This document shows, piece after piece, positions 11,118-24,300 of a DNA stretch of 64,000 bases. Position 1 is the stretch's first letter; each line of letters begins with the position of its first letter. The position numbers and the translations under genes were made by a program. The DNA comes from Paramecium sonneborni (taxonomy: Eukaryota > Ciliophora > Oligohymenophorea > Peniculida > Parameciidae), in assembly GCA_905182985.1 (NCBI GenBank), contig CAJJDN010000010.1, positions 190,221 through 254,220 of the forward strand. Direction: 5' to 3'. Under the pieces are notes generated by a model. The model was not told where the DNA came from, ran no database searches, and saw only the letters and a program-made list of their open reading frames with translations.

Positions 11118-12110
11118 ATGATACCAATTTTAATCAGAATTAAAAAATAATTTTTCATGTGTTAAGCAACTCATGATTACAATTTTCAAATTTTCATAGA
11201 TTTTTTATTTGGTGGAAGTTCAGGAATGATAATTAAATCAATATTTTGCACTTTTGAAGAACTTTAGTTTTTAAGTTTGAAAAGGACTTTATATGAGAAA
11301 TAAAATAGCAATTCTGGATTATTTGACGGTTGTAAATAAGCTATTTAGGATGGTTCTCTATTTAGACAAATAAGAAAAAACAATAAAATAGTTCAATATT
11401 CATTAATGTAAGCATTGAATTTTTCAATATATGATGCTTTAAATAGAAAGTTATTACCAGATATTAATGAAAAGTAAAAATTATTTAAGTGAATTTTTTC
11501 TTCATTTATTTAGATATTTTAGTTGTACATTATTAAATGGGGGAATTGCAGGGATAATTTCGTTATCAATTTTTTATCCATTAAATTATAGTAAAGTTAG
11601 ATTAGTGAATAATATATTAAAAGCAAGCAAAGAGAAATAAACTTTTTGGTATACATTAAATGATATGTATAAAGGATTTGGATTGTCAGGAATATGTATA
11701 TTTTTATATAGAGGAATTTATTTTGGGTAGATTTATTATAAAACAATAGAGGTTATGATACCGGTCAGTATTTATTATGGGGACAAGAAGCATCTTTGAG
11801 AAATCAATTAAGTTTGAGCAATTTTTTATTGGCTCTGTTTGTAGTTTCCTTATCATAAACTCTTGTACATCCACTAGATACAATAAGGAAGGATTTAATT
11901 CTATAAAATTCAAGTAGTTTATAAATTGTAAAATTAATCTTAAAAATCAAGGGGTTTTTAGATTGTGTAGAAAATATTTATAAATAAGAAGGCTTAAAAG
12001 GTTTATTTAAGGGATATTTTCCAGTAAAAATAAGGCATTTGGGTTTTGCATCATAACTTATATTATATGATAAATTTTAACAATTATTCAATTCAAAATT
12101 ATATTATTGA
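11118..12110 (+). CDS. divergent ADP/ATP-carrier-like mitochondrial carrier, frame-broken
   Basis: Mitochondrial carrier family (SLC25), closest in look to the ADP/ATP translocase. It has three repeats: IDFLFGGSSGMIIKSIFCTFEEL, QYSLMQALNFSIYDA (the AAC 'PTQALNFAFKD' element), LLNGGIAGIISLSIFYPLNYSKVRL, YKGFGLSG, LYRGIYFG, then LVHPLDTIRKDL and LKGLFKGYFPVKIRHLG. One 25-nt intron (11489-11513, GTG...TAG). Near 11750 the frame must shift by one base between KTIE and LLWGQEASL, with no suitable intron. The 'PxD/ExxK' signatures are degraded in repeats 1 and 2, and RRRMMM is absent. Probably a diverged paralogue or decaying gene. Confidence 0.7.
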
Positions 12111-12306
12111 TATGATTTATAATTATTAGTCAATTTCTAGTAAAAATCAAATAGATATTTAATAACATAATGGTGTATATTGATTTAGCAATATGAAAAT
12201 AATATAATAATAAAGAGATAATATATTTATAAAATTTATTTTCAGTATATTTCTTNTAAATAATAATTCATCTAATTAAATAAACATGAAAGTTAAAAAA
12301 TGAATA

Positions 12307-13299
12307 ATGATACCAATTTTAATCAGAATTAAAAAATAATTTTTCATGTGTTAAGCAACTCATGATTACAATTTTCAAATTTTCATAGATTTTTTATTTG
12401 GTGGAAGTTCAGGAATGATAATTAAATCAATATTTTGCACTTTTGAAGAACTTTAGTTTTTAAGTTTGAAAAGGACTTTATATGAGAAATAAAATAGCAA
12501 TTCTGGATTATTTGACGGTTGTAAATAAGCTATTTAGGATGGTTCTCTATTTAGACAAATAAGAAAAAACAATAAAATAGTTCAATATTCATTAATGTAA
12601 GCATTGAATTTTTCAATATATGATGCTTTAAATAGAAAGTTATTACCAGATATTAATGAAAAGTAAAAATTATTTAAGTGAATTTTTTCTTCATTTATTT
12701 AGATATTTTAGTTGTACATTATTAAATGGGGGAATTGCAGGGATAATTTCGTTATCAATTTTTTATCCATTAAATTATAGTAAAGTTAGATTAGTGAATA
12801 ATATATTAAAAGCAAGCAAAGAGAAATAAACTTTTTGGTATACATTAAATGATATGTATAAAGGATTTGGATTGTCAGGAATATGTATATTTTTATATAG
12901 AGGAATTTATTTTGGGTAGATTTATTATAAAACAATAGAGGTTATGATACCGGTCAGTATTTATTATGGGGACAAGAAGCATCTTTGAGAAATCAATTAA
13001 GTTTGAGCAATTTTTTATTGGCTCTGTTTGTAGTTTCCTTATCATAAACTCTTGTACATCCACTAGATACAATAAGGAAGGATTTAATTCTATAAAATTC
13101 AAGTAGTTTATAAATTGTAAAATTAATCTTAAAAATCAAGGGGTTTTTAGATTGTGTAGAAAATATTTATAAATAAGAAGGCTTAAAAGGTTTATTTAAG
13201 GGATATTTTCCAGTAAAAATAAGGCATTTGGGTTTTGCATCATAACTTATATTATATGATAAATTTTAACAATTATTCAATTCAAAATTATATTATTGA
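12307..13299 (+). CDS. second copy of the carrier gene (likely assembly duplicate)
   Basis: Same sequence as 11118-12110, shifted by 1189 bases, including the frame break. It lies after the single N and is best explained as the overlapping end of the next contig. The spacer 13300-13717 downstream of it is AT-rich and shows no gene. Confidence 0.7.
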
Positions 13300-13717
13300 T
13301 ATGATTTATAATTATTAGTCAATTTCTAGTAAAAATCAAATAGATATTTAATAACATAATGGTGTATATTGATTTAGCAATATGAAAATAATATAATAAT
13401 AAAGAGATAATATATTTATAAAATTTATTTTCAGTATATTTCTTTTACAATTTTTAGGTGAGAAGATCTATGTAGATGAGAAGAATGATTGTTAATAGTG
13501 GTTTATATTTAAATAATAATATTATTAGTGTATGATAGTGTTGTTAATAGTTTGTATAAATAATTGACCACAAAATAAATGTCTAATTATAAAAATAATT
13601 TTTATAATAATTAGAAAATTAGCGAATCTTTTTAATTATGTTATAATTAATACGCATAGTGTGTGTATAAATGCAGATAATATCTTGAATTTAGGATAAT
13701 AATAATAATATATCATC

Positions 13718-15233
13718 ATGTAAGTTAACTCTAGAAGTGCAGTGTAAATGTTTTACAGAAGTGTGTATAACAATACACATGGACTTTTGAAGAAGAGAAT
13801 GAGAGAACTTGTGCCTGTGAAATAAGCCTTATTACGTGATGTCAGAAAGAGATATGGTTCAAAGGAAGTGTGTAAAGTAACAGTTGACCAGGCCATCGGA
13901 GGTATGAGAAATGTTTTTGGTCTATTTTATGATGCATCATTGTTGGATGCTAAAACAGTATGACATATATATTTATCATAAAGGGTATCACAATGAGAGA
14001 CTACAATATTCCAGAATTATAGGAATATCTATAAAAGGCTGAGAATGGACATGAGCCATTACCAGAAGCTTTGTTTTGGTTATTATGTACAGGTGACTTC
14101 CCATGTAAATATATCATATTATCTATTTTATAGCTGAACAAGAATTCGCTGACGTTCAATAAGAATGGAAATAAAGAGGATAATTGGATAGTGAGACATA
14201 AAGATTCATTTTGAGTTTACCAAAAACAGCTCATCCAATGACTATGTTATCTTAAACATTATTGTTTTTGTAAAAGGACTCTTAATTCTTCCAAGCCTAT
14301 GACTAAGGAAAAATTTCAAAACCATAGTATTGGGAATACTTCTATGAAGATGCTATGGATTTATTGGCTAAGATTCCAAGAGTATCTGCTATGATTTATA
14401 GACACAAATACAAGGTATTTAATAATCTATATAACTTTTAGAATGGAGAAATCATTCAAGCTGATGACAATTTGGATTGGGCTGGAAATTATGCTCATAT
14501 GCTTGGATATAATAAATTTGAAGTTAGAGAATGCTTAAGAGGATATTTAAGCATTCATGCTGACCATGAAGGAGGTAATGTCAGTGCTCATACAACACAT
14601 TTGGTTGGTTCAGCATTAGCAGATCCATATTTATCATATTCTGCTGGTGTTAATGGTTTAGCTGGTCCATTACATGGTCTTGCAAATCAAGAAGTACTTA
14701 AATGGTTATTAGAAATGAGAGTATATATCTAATATCATATTTTTATAGGAAGAATTAGGTGATAATATCTCTAATGAAAAAATATAAGATTATGTTCTTA
14801 CAACAATTAGAGAAGGTAGAGTTATACCAGGATATGGACATGCAGTACTTAGATATACTGATCCACGTTTTATCCATTAGAAAGAATTTGCTGCTAGACA
14901 CATTAAAGATGATCCTTTGGTTAATTTAACTGCATAATGTTATCATGTTATTCCACCTGTTTTGAAAACTATTGGAAAAATCTAAAACCCATGGCCGTAT
15001 TATAATATTATTATCATTATAGAAATGTTGATGCTCATTCAGGAGTCCTTCTATATCATTATGGATTGAGAGAATTCTAATATTACACTGTCGTTTTTGC
15101 TGTCTCAAGAGCCCTTGGATGTATGGCCAATCTTATATGGTCAAGAGCTTTCGGATTACCAATCGAAAGACCTGGATCTATTACTCTTAGATGGATTGAA
15201 GAGAAGTTTGGAGAAAACTAAAACATTAAATGA
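13718..15233 (+). CDS. citrate synthase, mitochondrial
   Basis: Catalyses oxaloacetate + acetyl-CoA to citrate, the entry step of the TCA cycle. About 459 residues with five introns: 13958-13983 (AAG), 14105-14133, 14415-14441, 14721-14748, 14997-15022. The N-terminus is rich in Arg/Ser/Tyr and fits a mitochondrial presequence. Family motifs: [47 protein letters not shown], the catalytic [13 protein letters not shown] and [13 protein letters not shown] (His), and [17 protein letters not shown] with the active-site His and binding Arg. The last part includes [10 protein letters not shown] and ARALG-like [15 protein letters not shown]. An alternative start is the ATG at 13748. All key residues are present. 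Confidence 0.96.
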
Positions 15234-15500
15234 AACAATTATATTGTTTGCAAATACCTATCAATAAAATTTATTTTATTATTTTAGTAATATTAAATTG
15301 TTAATCATATTTATTATTACAATAATCTCTTTACTTTTTTTATTCTTGTAGAAACAAAACATTTTACTGTGTATACACTAGACTTCATCTTTTTTAATCT
15401 TTAAAATTTATTTGTTCTTTTATATATTTCATTTCATTACCTTGATATCACATTATCATAATTATTATGAGGATTATAATATTTAAATTTATGCATTCTC

Positions 15501-18500
15501 TCAAATCTATTAAAATATATCTCGTTATATTAATAATGTGGATTCTTTTTAATTAATCAATTTTAATACATCAGGAGTGTTTATCACTTGAAATTAAGAT
15601 TATAGAATACTCACTTTAGTACCTGTCTTAGTACTCTTTTTTCTATTTGTATGTCGTTATTCAGATATTGATTAATCACTATGAGTTCCTTTATCCTCCT
15701 TCTTCTTCTATGATTAAAATTAAGTAGGAGACACTCTCGCAGATTTTGTAGGTACCTTTGAAGTTATCGAAGGATTATTGGATATGTTATTAGAAAGAGG
15801 ATTGGAATAGGTGTTTGATCTATTTGATGTTTGCCTCACAGAATTTTGTTGTTGTTAAAATTAGATTGATTCTTCCATTTAATTTGACTATTATTATTGA
15901 TATCTGAATGTCAATTTAGTATGCATTGATCTAGCAGCGGAATATAAATGATTTTTTTTAGCAAATGCTTATGAACCACTACTTTACATACTCAATTAAT
16001 TTGTATCTTCATATTTAGAATTAAGAGTATCAAATTATTTACTTTATGATGCTTCGCTAATCACTTATAATTTATCTTTATGTAAGCTCTCTATCATAGG
16101 CTTATGAACCTTCGCACCTAAGTTATCGGTCATAAATGGAAATCCAGCTGTTCTTATTTTATTTTATTATTTTCTAAATTGATTATTAAGTACTGGATCT
16201 ATTATCATTTCTTCATATAACTGATCTTCTATACTATCTGGATTCTCACTAAGTTATTCTGGATTGACTTTATGGATCGATTGAGTCTTACTTAAATAGC
16301 TGGCTGATTGTTGGGTTTAATCTATATAAATTTAATATATATATATAAATTTTATTAATACTTTCACTATATGGAAATTATGAAGACATTGGGAAATCTT
16401 CTGATGTCATAATCTCCTAAGATAATTTTTATTAAAATTGTTTTGCACTTTCCCCTACAACAAATAACATTAATAAAGTTTTTGGTGATTTAGTACGTCT
16501 TTCTGTTTTTATACGCTATTGTACATGAGGATATAAATATTTTTCAATAACATTCAATTTTTATGGATAATATTACAAGTATTAACATTCAAAAAGCATA
16601 TGTCCTTTAATTTTACAATAATGACATTCAAACATATTATGATTTTGAATACAATTATCTTTATAAAAACAAAAGATTTCATTATCTTTAGGATAAGTCT
16701 TAATGATTTCTAAAAAATCAGATCTTCTCAATCTCAAAACTGTTGTCAATCCTTCACTATTTAATGAAATATATGATGGAACTCCACTAATAAATGAAAA
16801 TTCACCAAAAGTCTATCCTTCTGATAAAGTATCAAATGTTCTATTAGGTTTACCTTAAAATTAACCTTGGAATTATATTTTGACTTTTCCTTTTAAGATA
16901 TAATATAAACAGAAGTCTTCAATATGATGTTCCTGAGAAGTACTTTTTGTTATAAAATATTACTTAGACAATATTTTCTTCTGGATTATAGGTAGCGATT
17001 TCAAACCAATAGATCAATTACTATCTGAGACTAGAGGAAAACTTTTTAAAAAGTTTGATTTTCTCTACCATTTTTGAACGTATGGAAACTTGTAATTCTT
17101 CTTGAAGTGCAGGAGATAATTTTTTAGTCAAAAGATCGCGGGTTTTCATGATGTCTTCCTAAATCTGAGAATCCAATTTACATCAACAATATACTCAAGA
17201 TATGAGTAGGATCTGCATTATAATCCATAATCTATATTTTTGTTTTTGATTCCTTAAAGAAATGATGCCAAATGTTACTCTTTTTCTTGTTGTAATTTAA
17301 TAACTGGTTTGATCCAAATGAAAATAATGGTAGCAGTATAAATCATGGTTAATGAACTAATTATCATATAAACCTAAAGGATAAAAGAATTTATTGGTGT
17401 AACATCAACAACAATAATACCATTATGAGCAAGAATAGATATGGCAATAGTAAGTGAATAATAAACATCTTATTATTCATATTATTCAGATTCAAAGAGA
17501 CAAACAAAAGACATTATTATGGTAAGCCATAAAACAATTATATAAAAAATTAGCTAAATCGAAGTATAAATGTTTTCGAAACATTCAGCTTATCTTATCA
17601 ATTATAAAATGAAATAGGGAATGATGAGATATTTCATTTTATAATAATAAGCTAAAACTAATAGGATAGCAAAAATGATCCTTAATGAGTCTAACATTAA
17701 TTTGGATTCATCAATGAATTTATTATTAAAGTTACCCTCTTTTAAATGAAAAGGTCCTCTTTTGAAATGAATATCTGCTGTAATCTAGAGAATGACTAAA
17801 ATATGAGCAGTGTAAGCTATCATTTCAAATTCTAATTCTTCAACAATTTATAATGGTATCATTATAATTGATAAGATATTGATTGTTGAACTTAATATAA
17901 AGTAAAGATTTGTAAACCATTTGTAAATCTAAGGATTAACTATTATTTATCATTAAATATTACATTAAGATTGATTATCAATTAATGTAAAATCCTTCAA
18001 TTTATTCCAATCCACATTTTTTCTCATTTTTAGAACAAATCTATTTATTATAGATTTTATGTGCTAAGAATTAAGTGTTGATGATTTGTTTATATCTACC
18101 AAATAGGACTCGATCTATATTAATATATTTTTATACAGAGTCTGATTGAGGAGATTATATTTCACTATCAAATCCTGATATATCTATTAGTTTACTATAT
18201 ATAAATCGAAATCAACTTTATACTTCTTAGATTCTTGTTGAAAGAGGTTTTTTTCAAAACTTTTAATAGAATGGATATTTGTATATATGGTTGGAACTTT
18301 CATATCACTTCCACATTATTCACAAGGTTATTGAATTGAAGAATTCATGAATGGTAATTTGGCTTTTGATTATTATACATTAGAAGACGATTGATCTTCA
18401 TCTTCTTCTTATATTGATTAACTGTTTTGATAACCTATTGTTTTAGAAAATCTTCTTTAAGGAAACTATTCACTTGGATCTAGATCTTGAAATTCCTCTA

Positions 18501-18525
18501 TTTTTTTAGAAAAATTATGTTACAT
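15501..18525 (-). CDS. cyclic-nucleotide-domain cation channel, divergent
   Basis: About 968 residues with four introns (17940-17963, 17159-17181, 16933-16963 ending CAG, 16322-16361). Acidic/polar N-tail, then about six hydrophobic segments (TINILSIIMIPLQIV ... LIFYIIVLWLTIIMSFVCLF ... VYMIISSLTMIYTATIIFIW), the C-linker (KKLSPALQEELQV, KIKLFKKF) and a CNBD fold (YYILKGKVKI; FGEFSFISGVPSYIS). After the CNBD comes CHYCKIKGHMLFEC, a zinc-knuckle-like C-x2-C-x4-H-x4-C, a layout I recall from ciliate channels, then a long Gln/Ser-rich tail. Oddities: the pore lacks GYG (LAHNGIIVVDVTPIN), S4 has few Arg/Lys, and the CNBD lacks the phosphate-binding Arg. Head-to-head with the 5-phosphatase, 44 bp apart. 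Confidence 0.85.
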
Positions 18526-18569
18526 TATATTTTTATTATACAAATAAATCACACTGAAAAATATTGATA

Positions 18570-19706
18570 ATGAACAATAACTCTAATCATCAATAAGAAT
18601 CTATTCCATTTCCATTATTCAATCAGAAATTTTTCAGTGAATTCTCTTAGGATTCAAATTTAATTGGACATCTTAATTAAGAGATGTTACATCTCAATCA
18701 TAAATGTTAATATAAATGGATCAATTAACCAAAGTCTGAATGGACTTTTGAAAATGATATTAAAATGTTAGTTATAACATGGAATATGCATGGAATGATA
18801 CCTGGTTATTCTTTAAAAAGACTATTTAATATTGAATAAGTTCATCATGATTTAATTGTTATAGGAACATAAGAATGTTCAAGAAGCATAGCAATATCCT
18901 TGCTTTGTGAATCAAAAGGAAATTGGGAAGCCAAATTAAAAGAAGAATTAGGCAAGAATTATGTTAAGGTATAATCTGCAACACTGAATGCTATGCATAT
19001 AATAGCATTTGCTCATGTTTTATTGATTCCTAAAATAAAAAATGGAAAACCTTATACACTTTCATAAGGTTTCATGGGTATTGTTGGTAATAAAGGGGGA
19101 ATCGCTATCTCAGTTAATATTAATGATAAAATATTTTTATTTGCTAATAGTCATCTTGAAAGTGGATAGAATGCAGAAGCTAAAAGGTAAACTTAATTCT
19201 CTAAACTTGAAACACATTTTGAAAATTAAGTTTTCTCTAGTCATAAAAATGTACCATATGATTATTTAATTTGGACAGGTGACTTTAATTCGAGAATAGA
19301 TTAAAAAATAACTACACAAACTATCAGAAATCATTCCGATTTTTTTGGATGGTTATCAAATGATTAAATGTATATAAGTAGAAATAATTCATTAAGTATT
19401 TTATTAACATTATAATTAGATTATCAATCATATTTCTATGAAGGAATGATCTTCTTTCCTCCTACTTATAAACTGTTAGAAAATCAAAATTTATGGGCTG
19501 TAGGAAATGATTTCAGAATACCTGGATGGTGCGATAGAATTCTTTTTAAAGAAAATAAAAAGTCTAAAATCTTTTCATCTACATCTACTTAAGGAATCAT
19601 TGAAAATGCACCATCATCAATTTAATTATAAAATTATGATGCAAATTTTGATATCTTAGGTAGTGACCATAGACCTGTTTTTGCTTAATTTACCGTTTCC
19701 TTTTGA
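18570..19706 (+). CDS. inositol-polyphosphate 5-phosphatase
   Basis: Intronless, 378 residues. Removes the 5-phosphate from phosphoinositides or inositol phosphates. The whole IPPc domain is readable: ITWNMHGM, VIGTQECSRS, GFMGIVGNKGGIAISV, FANSHLESG, LIWTGDFNSRI, FFPPTYKL, IPGWCDRILF and DILGSDHRPVFAQF, covering the Mg-binding and catalytic Glu, Asn, Asp and His residues. The N-terminal 60 residues are polar and unassigned. No PH, SAC or CAAX element seen, so a short soluble enzyme. The sequence from 18670 on is repeated after the N at 19770. Confidence 0.94.
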
Positions 19707-20870
19707 TCATATTTATATATATTTTAAATAAATATTGATTATTTAATATATTAATATTGTATTATGGTANATCTTAATTAAGAGATGTTACATCTCAATC
19801 ATAAATGTTAATATAAATGGATCAATTAACCAAAGTCTGAATGGACTTTTGAAAATGATATTAAAATGTTAGTTATAACATGGAATATGCATGGAATGAT
19901 ACCTGGTTATTCTTTAAAAAGACTATTTAATATTGAATAAGTTCATCATGATTTAATTGTTATAGGAACATAAGAATGTTCAAGAAGCATAGCAATATCC
20001 TTGCTTTGTGAATCAAAAGGAAATTGGGAAGCCAAATTAAAAGAAGAATTAGGCAAGAATTATGTTAAGGTATAATCTGCAACACTGAATGCTATGCATA
20101 TAATAGCATTTGCTCATGTTTTATTGATTCCTAAAATAAAAAATGGAAAACCTTATACACTTTCATAAGGTTTCATGGGTATTGTTGGTAATAAAGGGGG
20201 AATCGCTATCTCAGTTAATATTAATGATAAAATATTTTTATTTGCTAATAGTCATCTTGAAAGTGGATAGAATGCAGAAGCTAAAAGGTAAACTTAATTC
20301 TCTAAACTTGAAACACATTTTGAAAATTAAGTTTTCTCTAGTCATAAAAATGTACCATATGATTATTTAATTTGGACAGGTGACTTTAATTCGAGAATAG
20401 ATTAAAAAATAACTACACAAACTATCAGAAATCATTCCGATTTTTTTGGATGGTTATCAAATGATTAAATGTATATAAGTAGAAATAATTCATTAAGTAT
20501 TTTATTAACATTATAATTAGATTATCAATCATATTTCTATGAAGGAATGATCTTCTTTCCTCCTACTTATAAACTGTTAGAAAATCAAAATTTATGGGCT
20601 GTAGGAAATGATTTCAGAATACCTGGATGGTGCGATAGAATTCTTTTTAAAGAAAATAAAAAGTCTAAAATCTTTTCATCTACATCTACTTAAGGAATCA
20701 TTGAAAATGCACCATCATCAATTTAATTATAAAATTATGATGCAAATTTTGATATCTTAGGTAGTGACCATAGACCTGTTTTTGCTTAATTTACCGTTTC
20801 CTTTTGATCATATTTATATATATTTTAAATAAATATTGATTATTTAATATATTAATATTGTATTATGGTA
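18670..20870 (+). repeat. 1100-bp direct repeat around single N (assembly overlap)
   Basis: Bases 18670-19769 recur at 19771-20870, separated by one N. Boundaries coincide with the N. The second copy (19771-20807) contains the 5-phosphatase without its first 33 codons and no start, as expected for an unmerged contig overlap and not for a true gene duplication. Confidence 0.9.
19771..20807 (+). pseudogene. 5'-truncated copy of the 5-phosphatase (assembly duplicate)
   Basis: Same as the second to last part of the gene at 18570-19706, beginning in mid-codon directly after the N and ending at the same TGA. It carries no start of its own. Most likely not a biological pseudogene. Confidence 0.75.
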
Positions 20871-21314
20871 CTCTTAATTTCATTCCAGTATCCTTTTTAT
20901 ATTCAATAGATATACATGTGATGAGAAAATCATTTAATCAAAGTAATTATTCAATAAAACATAAGATTTATAGACAAGTTAAGTTAATTTTATTACTCCA
21001 TTGATACAAATAAAAAAGTGTTGTTTACCTAAATATAGCATCATGGAACAATTTTTTATAATCAATTCATTCAAAAGTTGTGAATTTTCAAGTCATATTC
21101 ATTTATTGAGTGAAAATTTGGTAACGGAAATCTTCAATACTTAAAATCAAACTTTCACTATTTTACTATTTTATATTATTTAATATTTCATTTTAAGTAA
21201 GTAATCCATTAATATAAAATATATGAAGCTTAAGCAAATTTAGAATATTTTATTTTATATTTGACTAAAAAATATTAAGATTATTAAAACAAATAAAGAC
21301 AAGTACAAATTTAT
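20871..21314. other. AT-rich spacer upstream of the channel gene
   Basis: About 0.45 kb with no gene-like frame on either strand and no structured element seen. It presumably holds the promoter of the large channel gene. Confidence 0.5.
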
Positions 21315-24300
21315 ATGTCAAATAAAAAGGAAAGATATCATGGGTAGAAATAGTATCGTTAGCAACCTCAAGAATCATATCCAAATAGTGAAATTAAAAA
21401 AGAAAAATTCATAAATAAAACAAAAATAAATGATTCCCCTTTTGATTAGAAAATTGAAGTCAGAAGCTTAAAAAAAGTTTCTGTTTCATAAAAGCTACCT
21501 ACTATTTTAGATAAATAAAGAGTTGATTCACAAATTATATAACAAAATTAAACAATGAGAGAAAGTATGAAATCATCAAATTAATCAAAAACTGTAAAAA
21601 AATCAATAAATAAAAATAACATTAATTAATAAACAATTCCTCTTACATTAGATCAATTATTATAAAATAAAGGTATTAAGGAGGAATAATCAGAATCTGA
21701 TATAAATAATACGTTTAATATTGAACAAGAGCACTCTATTATAAAATTTAATGAACAATATCAAAGAAATGCATCTAAATAAGCTTTTTTATAATTATAT
21801 GAATTAGACAATAATAACGATGAATTGCAAAAGAAAAATGAATTTATAAAAATTTTTGAAAATACCAAAATATTAGAAAATGATTTAGATTATTAAATTT
21901 AAAATTAAAATGATGAGAATGAATCATCAAATAAGAATTCAAAATTTGATTTTAATCCTGAATTTGAATACCAATTATTGATAGAATAGAAAAATTTTAA
22001 TCATTCTATTGACTTAAGAGTTTCACACAATTTTCATTGGCTTATAAAAGAAATTTAATATTATTAAGATCGGCATAAATTATTATTTCTTAGAAAATTA
22101 TTATTTGGTGCTTTTATTTCATTGCAGATTTTAAGCTATAAATTATTATAATCAACGATTTTTGATTTATGTGAAATGTTAGTCACAGTAGCAAATATAA
22201 TAATATTGTTGAATAGATCTTCTTAAGAGTCAAATAAAATAAATGAATACTAATATTTATTTTTTGTTTTGTATTTTATCGATACTATTATACATTTAGC
22301 AGGATAAGGCTTTAAAAAATACATAAAATCATTTTGGAATATATATGATTTGATAATTCTCATCCTTTATTTATTATATATTGTCTAAAATCATAATATT
22401 TCTTTTGATGTATCCTCATTTAGATTAATCAGAATACCAATTTATGTTGGACATATAAGTAATAAATTAAATATCATATTATTATCAATTAAAGAAGCAG
22501 TTAAATAAATTATCGAAAATCTGTTGATACTAATTCTATTTACAATTCTTATAGCAATTATCATGCTATACGCATTTAATGGAGTATTAAAATACAGATG
22601 CATGAATGAAGAGCTTGGAATTTTTTCTTTAAGCCCCTATGAAATTGCTGTATGTGGATATAAAGAATGTGTAAACGGTTTTGTTTGTGCGAGACAATTA
22701 TAGAATATTGATATCCCAACTAATTTTGATAATATTCTTTTTGCTTATTTCTAAACTATTAGGACAAGCATTGTAAATGATTGGACTATAACTATGTATA
22801 TGCTCATGAAATAATTCAATCCTTTCATTTGTATATTAAATGTGTTCATCATTTTTGCGATTAATAAATTTTATTTTCAGCTTTTAATTGCTGTGTTAAA
22901 GGTTTATTACCATAAAACTTAAGAATATTATTAAAATAATCCTGTAAAGCCTGAATTTTCAGAAAATTAAATTAAAATTTCTTTGTCATAATTATTAGAA
23001 AATGATATATGGAAAGCAATTAAAAATTAAATATCAAATTATCAAAATAATAATTTCTATTTTGAAACATAATAGAATGGATACTAAAAAAACTAGAAAT
23101 AAAAGTTCACTATTTAAACAAATCAAGAACACAATAATGTTAAACTCTTATCTGCAAGATAGTAGATTGATCTTTAAAATATTAGGGAATAAATTTTGAA
23201 TTAAAATACTCATGAATCTTGGATTATTCCATTTTTCATTCCATTTCATAAATTACAATTTTAGGTATAAAATATTATCAATCTAAATGAAAATAAGTTT
23301 AATAATTTGGAAACTTTTTATACTTTGAGAAGTCTTGATTATTTGAGTATTTATAAAAATATTCGACTTAGTGAACCATATGAATTTGAATCTATCTTAG
23401 ATATTTAATTGAAAGTAAATTCTTAAACGAAATAAGAACATATTAAAAAAGTTAAAAAAAAATTATATTTACATCAATAATATATTGTTATTTAAAAAAA
23501 ATAAAATAACATAAAAAACAAAGAAAGACAAAAACTAAAATATCCCTTAAGAATGAAGAAAATAAATATAGAAAATTAAGGTGAATTCTTTGAAAGATTA
23601 GCGAATTCAAATATAAATGAAAGTAGATTAGACTCAAGTTCTGCAAAAAATAATTATGATCATTTTTAATCAAAGAATATGGGAAACAATATTTTTGTTA
23701 TACATTCTTAATAAGAAAGTAGAAAAAAAAAATCTTTTTTTTTAAAGAATTAAGATTAAAAACTGATATAAATAAATTCAAAAAGTTAGGCAGCAAGCAT
23801 ACACTAAAATTAATTTAACTTTAAATACAATGAAGTAGTTGAAATCTTAAATCTTGAGTTAAAAAATGAACCTAGGTTACTAACTAATAATGAAGAATCA
23901 TATGAATAATTAAGCAATTAATCTAAAGAAGGAGTTTATCAATAATATTGGTCTGGTAATGATTTGATAGAAAAATTAGAATTTGAATCTGTGCTTTAAT
24001 ATCTAAATAAATAATGGAATTATTATTTCTTAAAGGGAGTACGTTTTTATTTAAGTAAGATTCAATATCAATTATATTATTTCATTACTAACTAAATTAT
24101 TTAAATAATATTAGATGGTCTAGTTTGCTTAAATATTTTGATATTAACATTTTCTGATTTTTATGAAAAAATAATAGCTGAATATTTTGATTTGATTATT
24201 ACAATACTTTTATTTTTGGAAACAATATTAAAGATCATGACAATTCATAATTATTTGTATAAATTAACAAATTTTTTGAGCGTAATAATTATAACTTTTG

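Larger units (their letters stand above)
11068..13444 (+). repeat. 1188-bp direct repeat around single N (assembly overlap)
   Basis: Bases 11068-12255 recur at 12257-13444 with one N at 12256 between them. Boundaries coincide exactly with the N, as at the three other N positions. The block holds a complete carrier gene, so the apparent tandem pair is probably one gene. Confidence 0.9.

Noticed and set aside
11704..13102. Two identical minus-strand 69-codon ORFs
   Set aside because: Antisense shadows of the carrier gene in the two copies of an assembly repeat.
18670..20870. True tandem duplication of the 5-phosphatase
   Set aside because: Copy boundaries match the single N exactly and no differences were seen, as at the other three Ns, so an assembly overlap is more likely.
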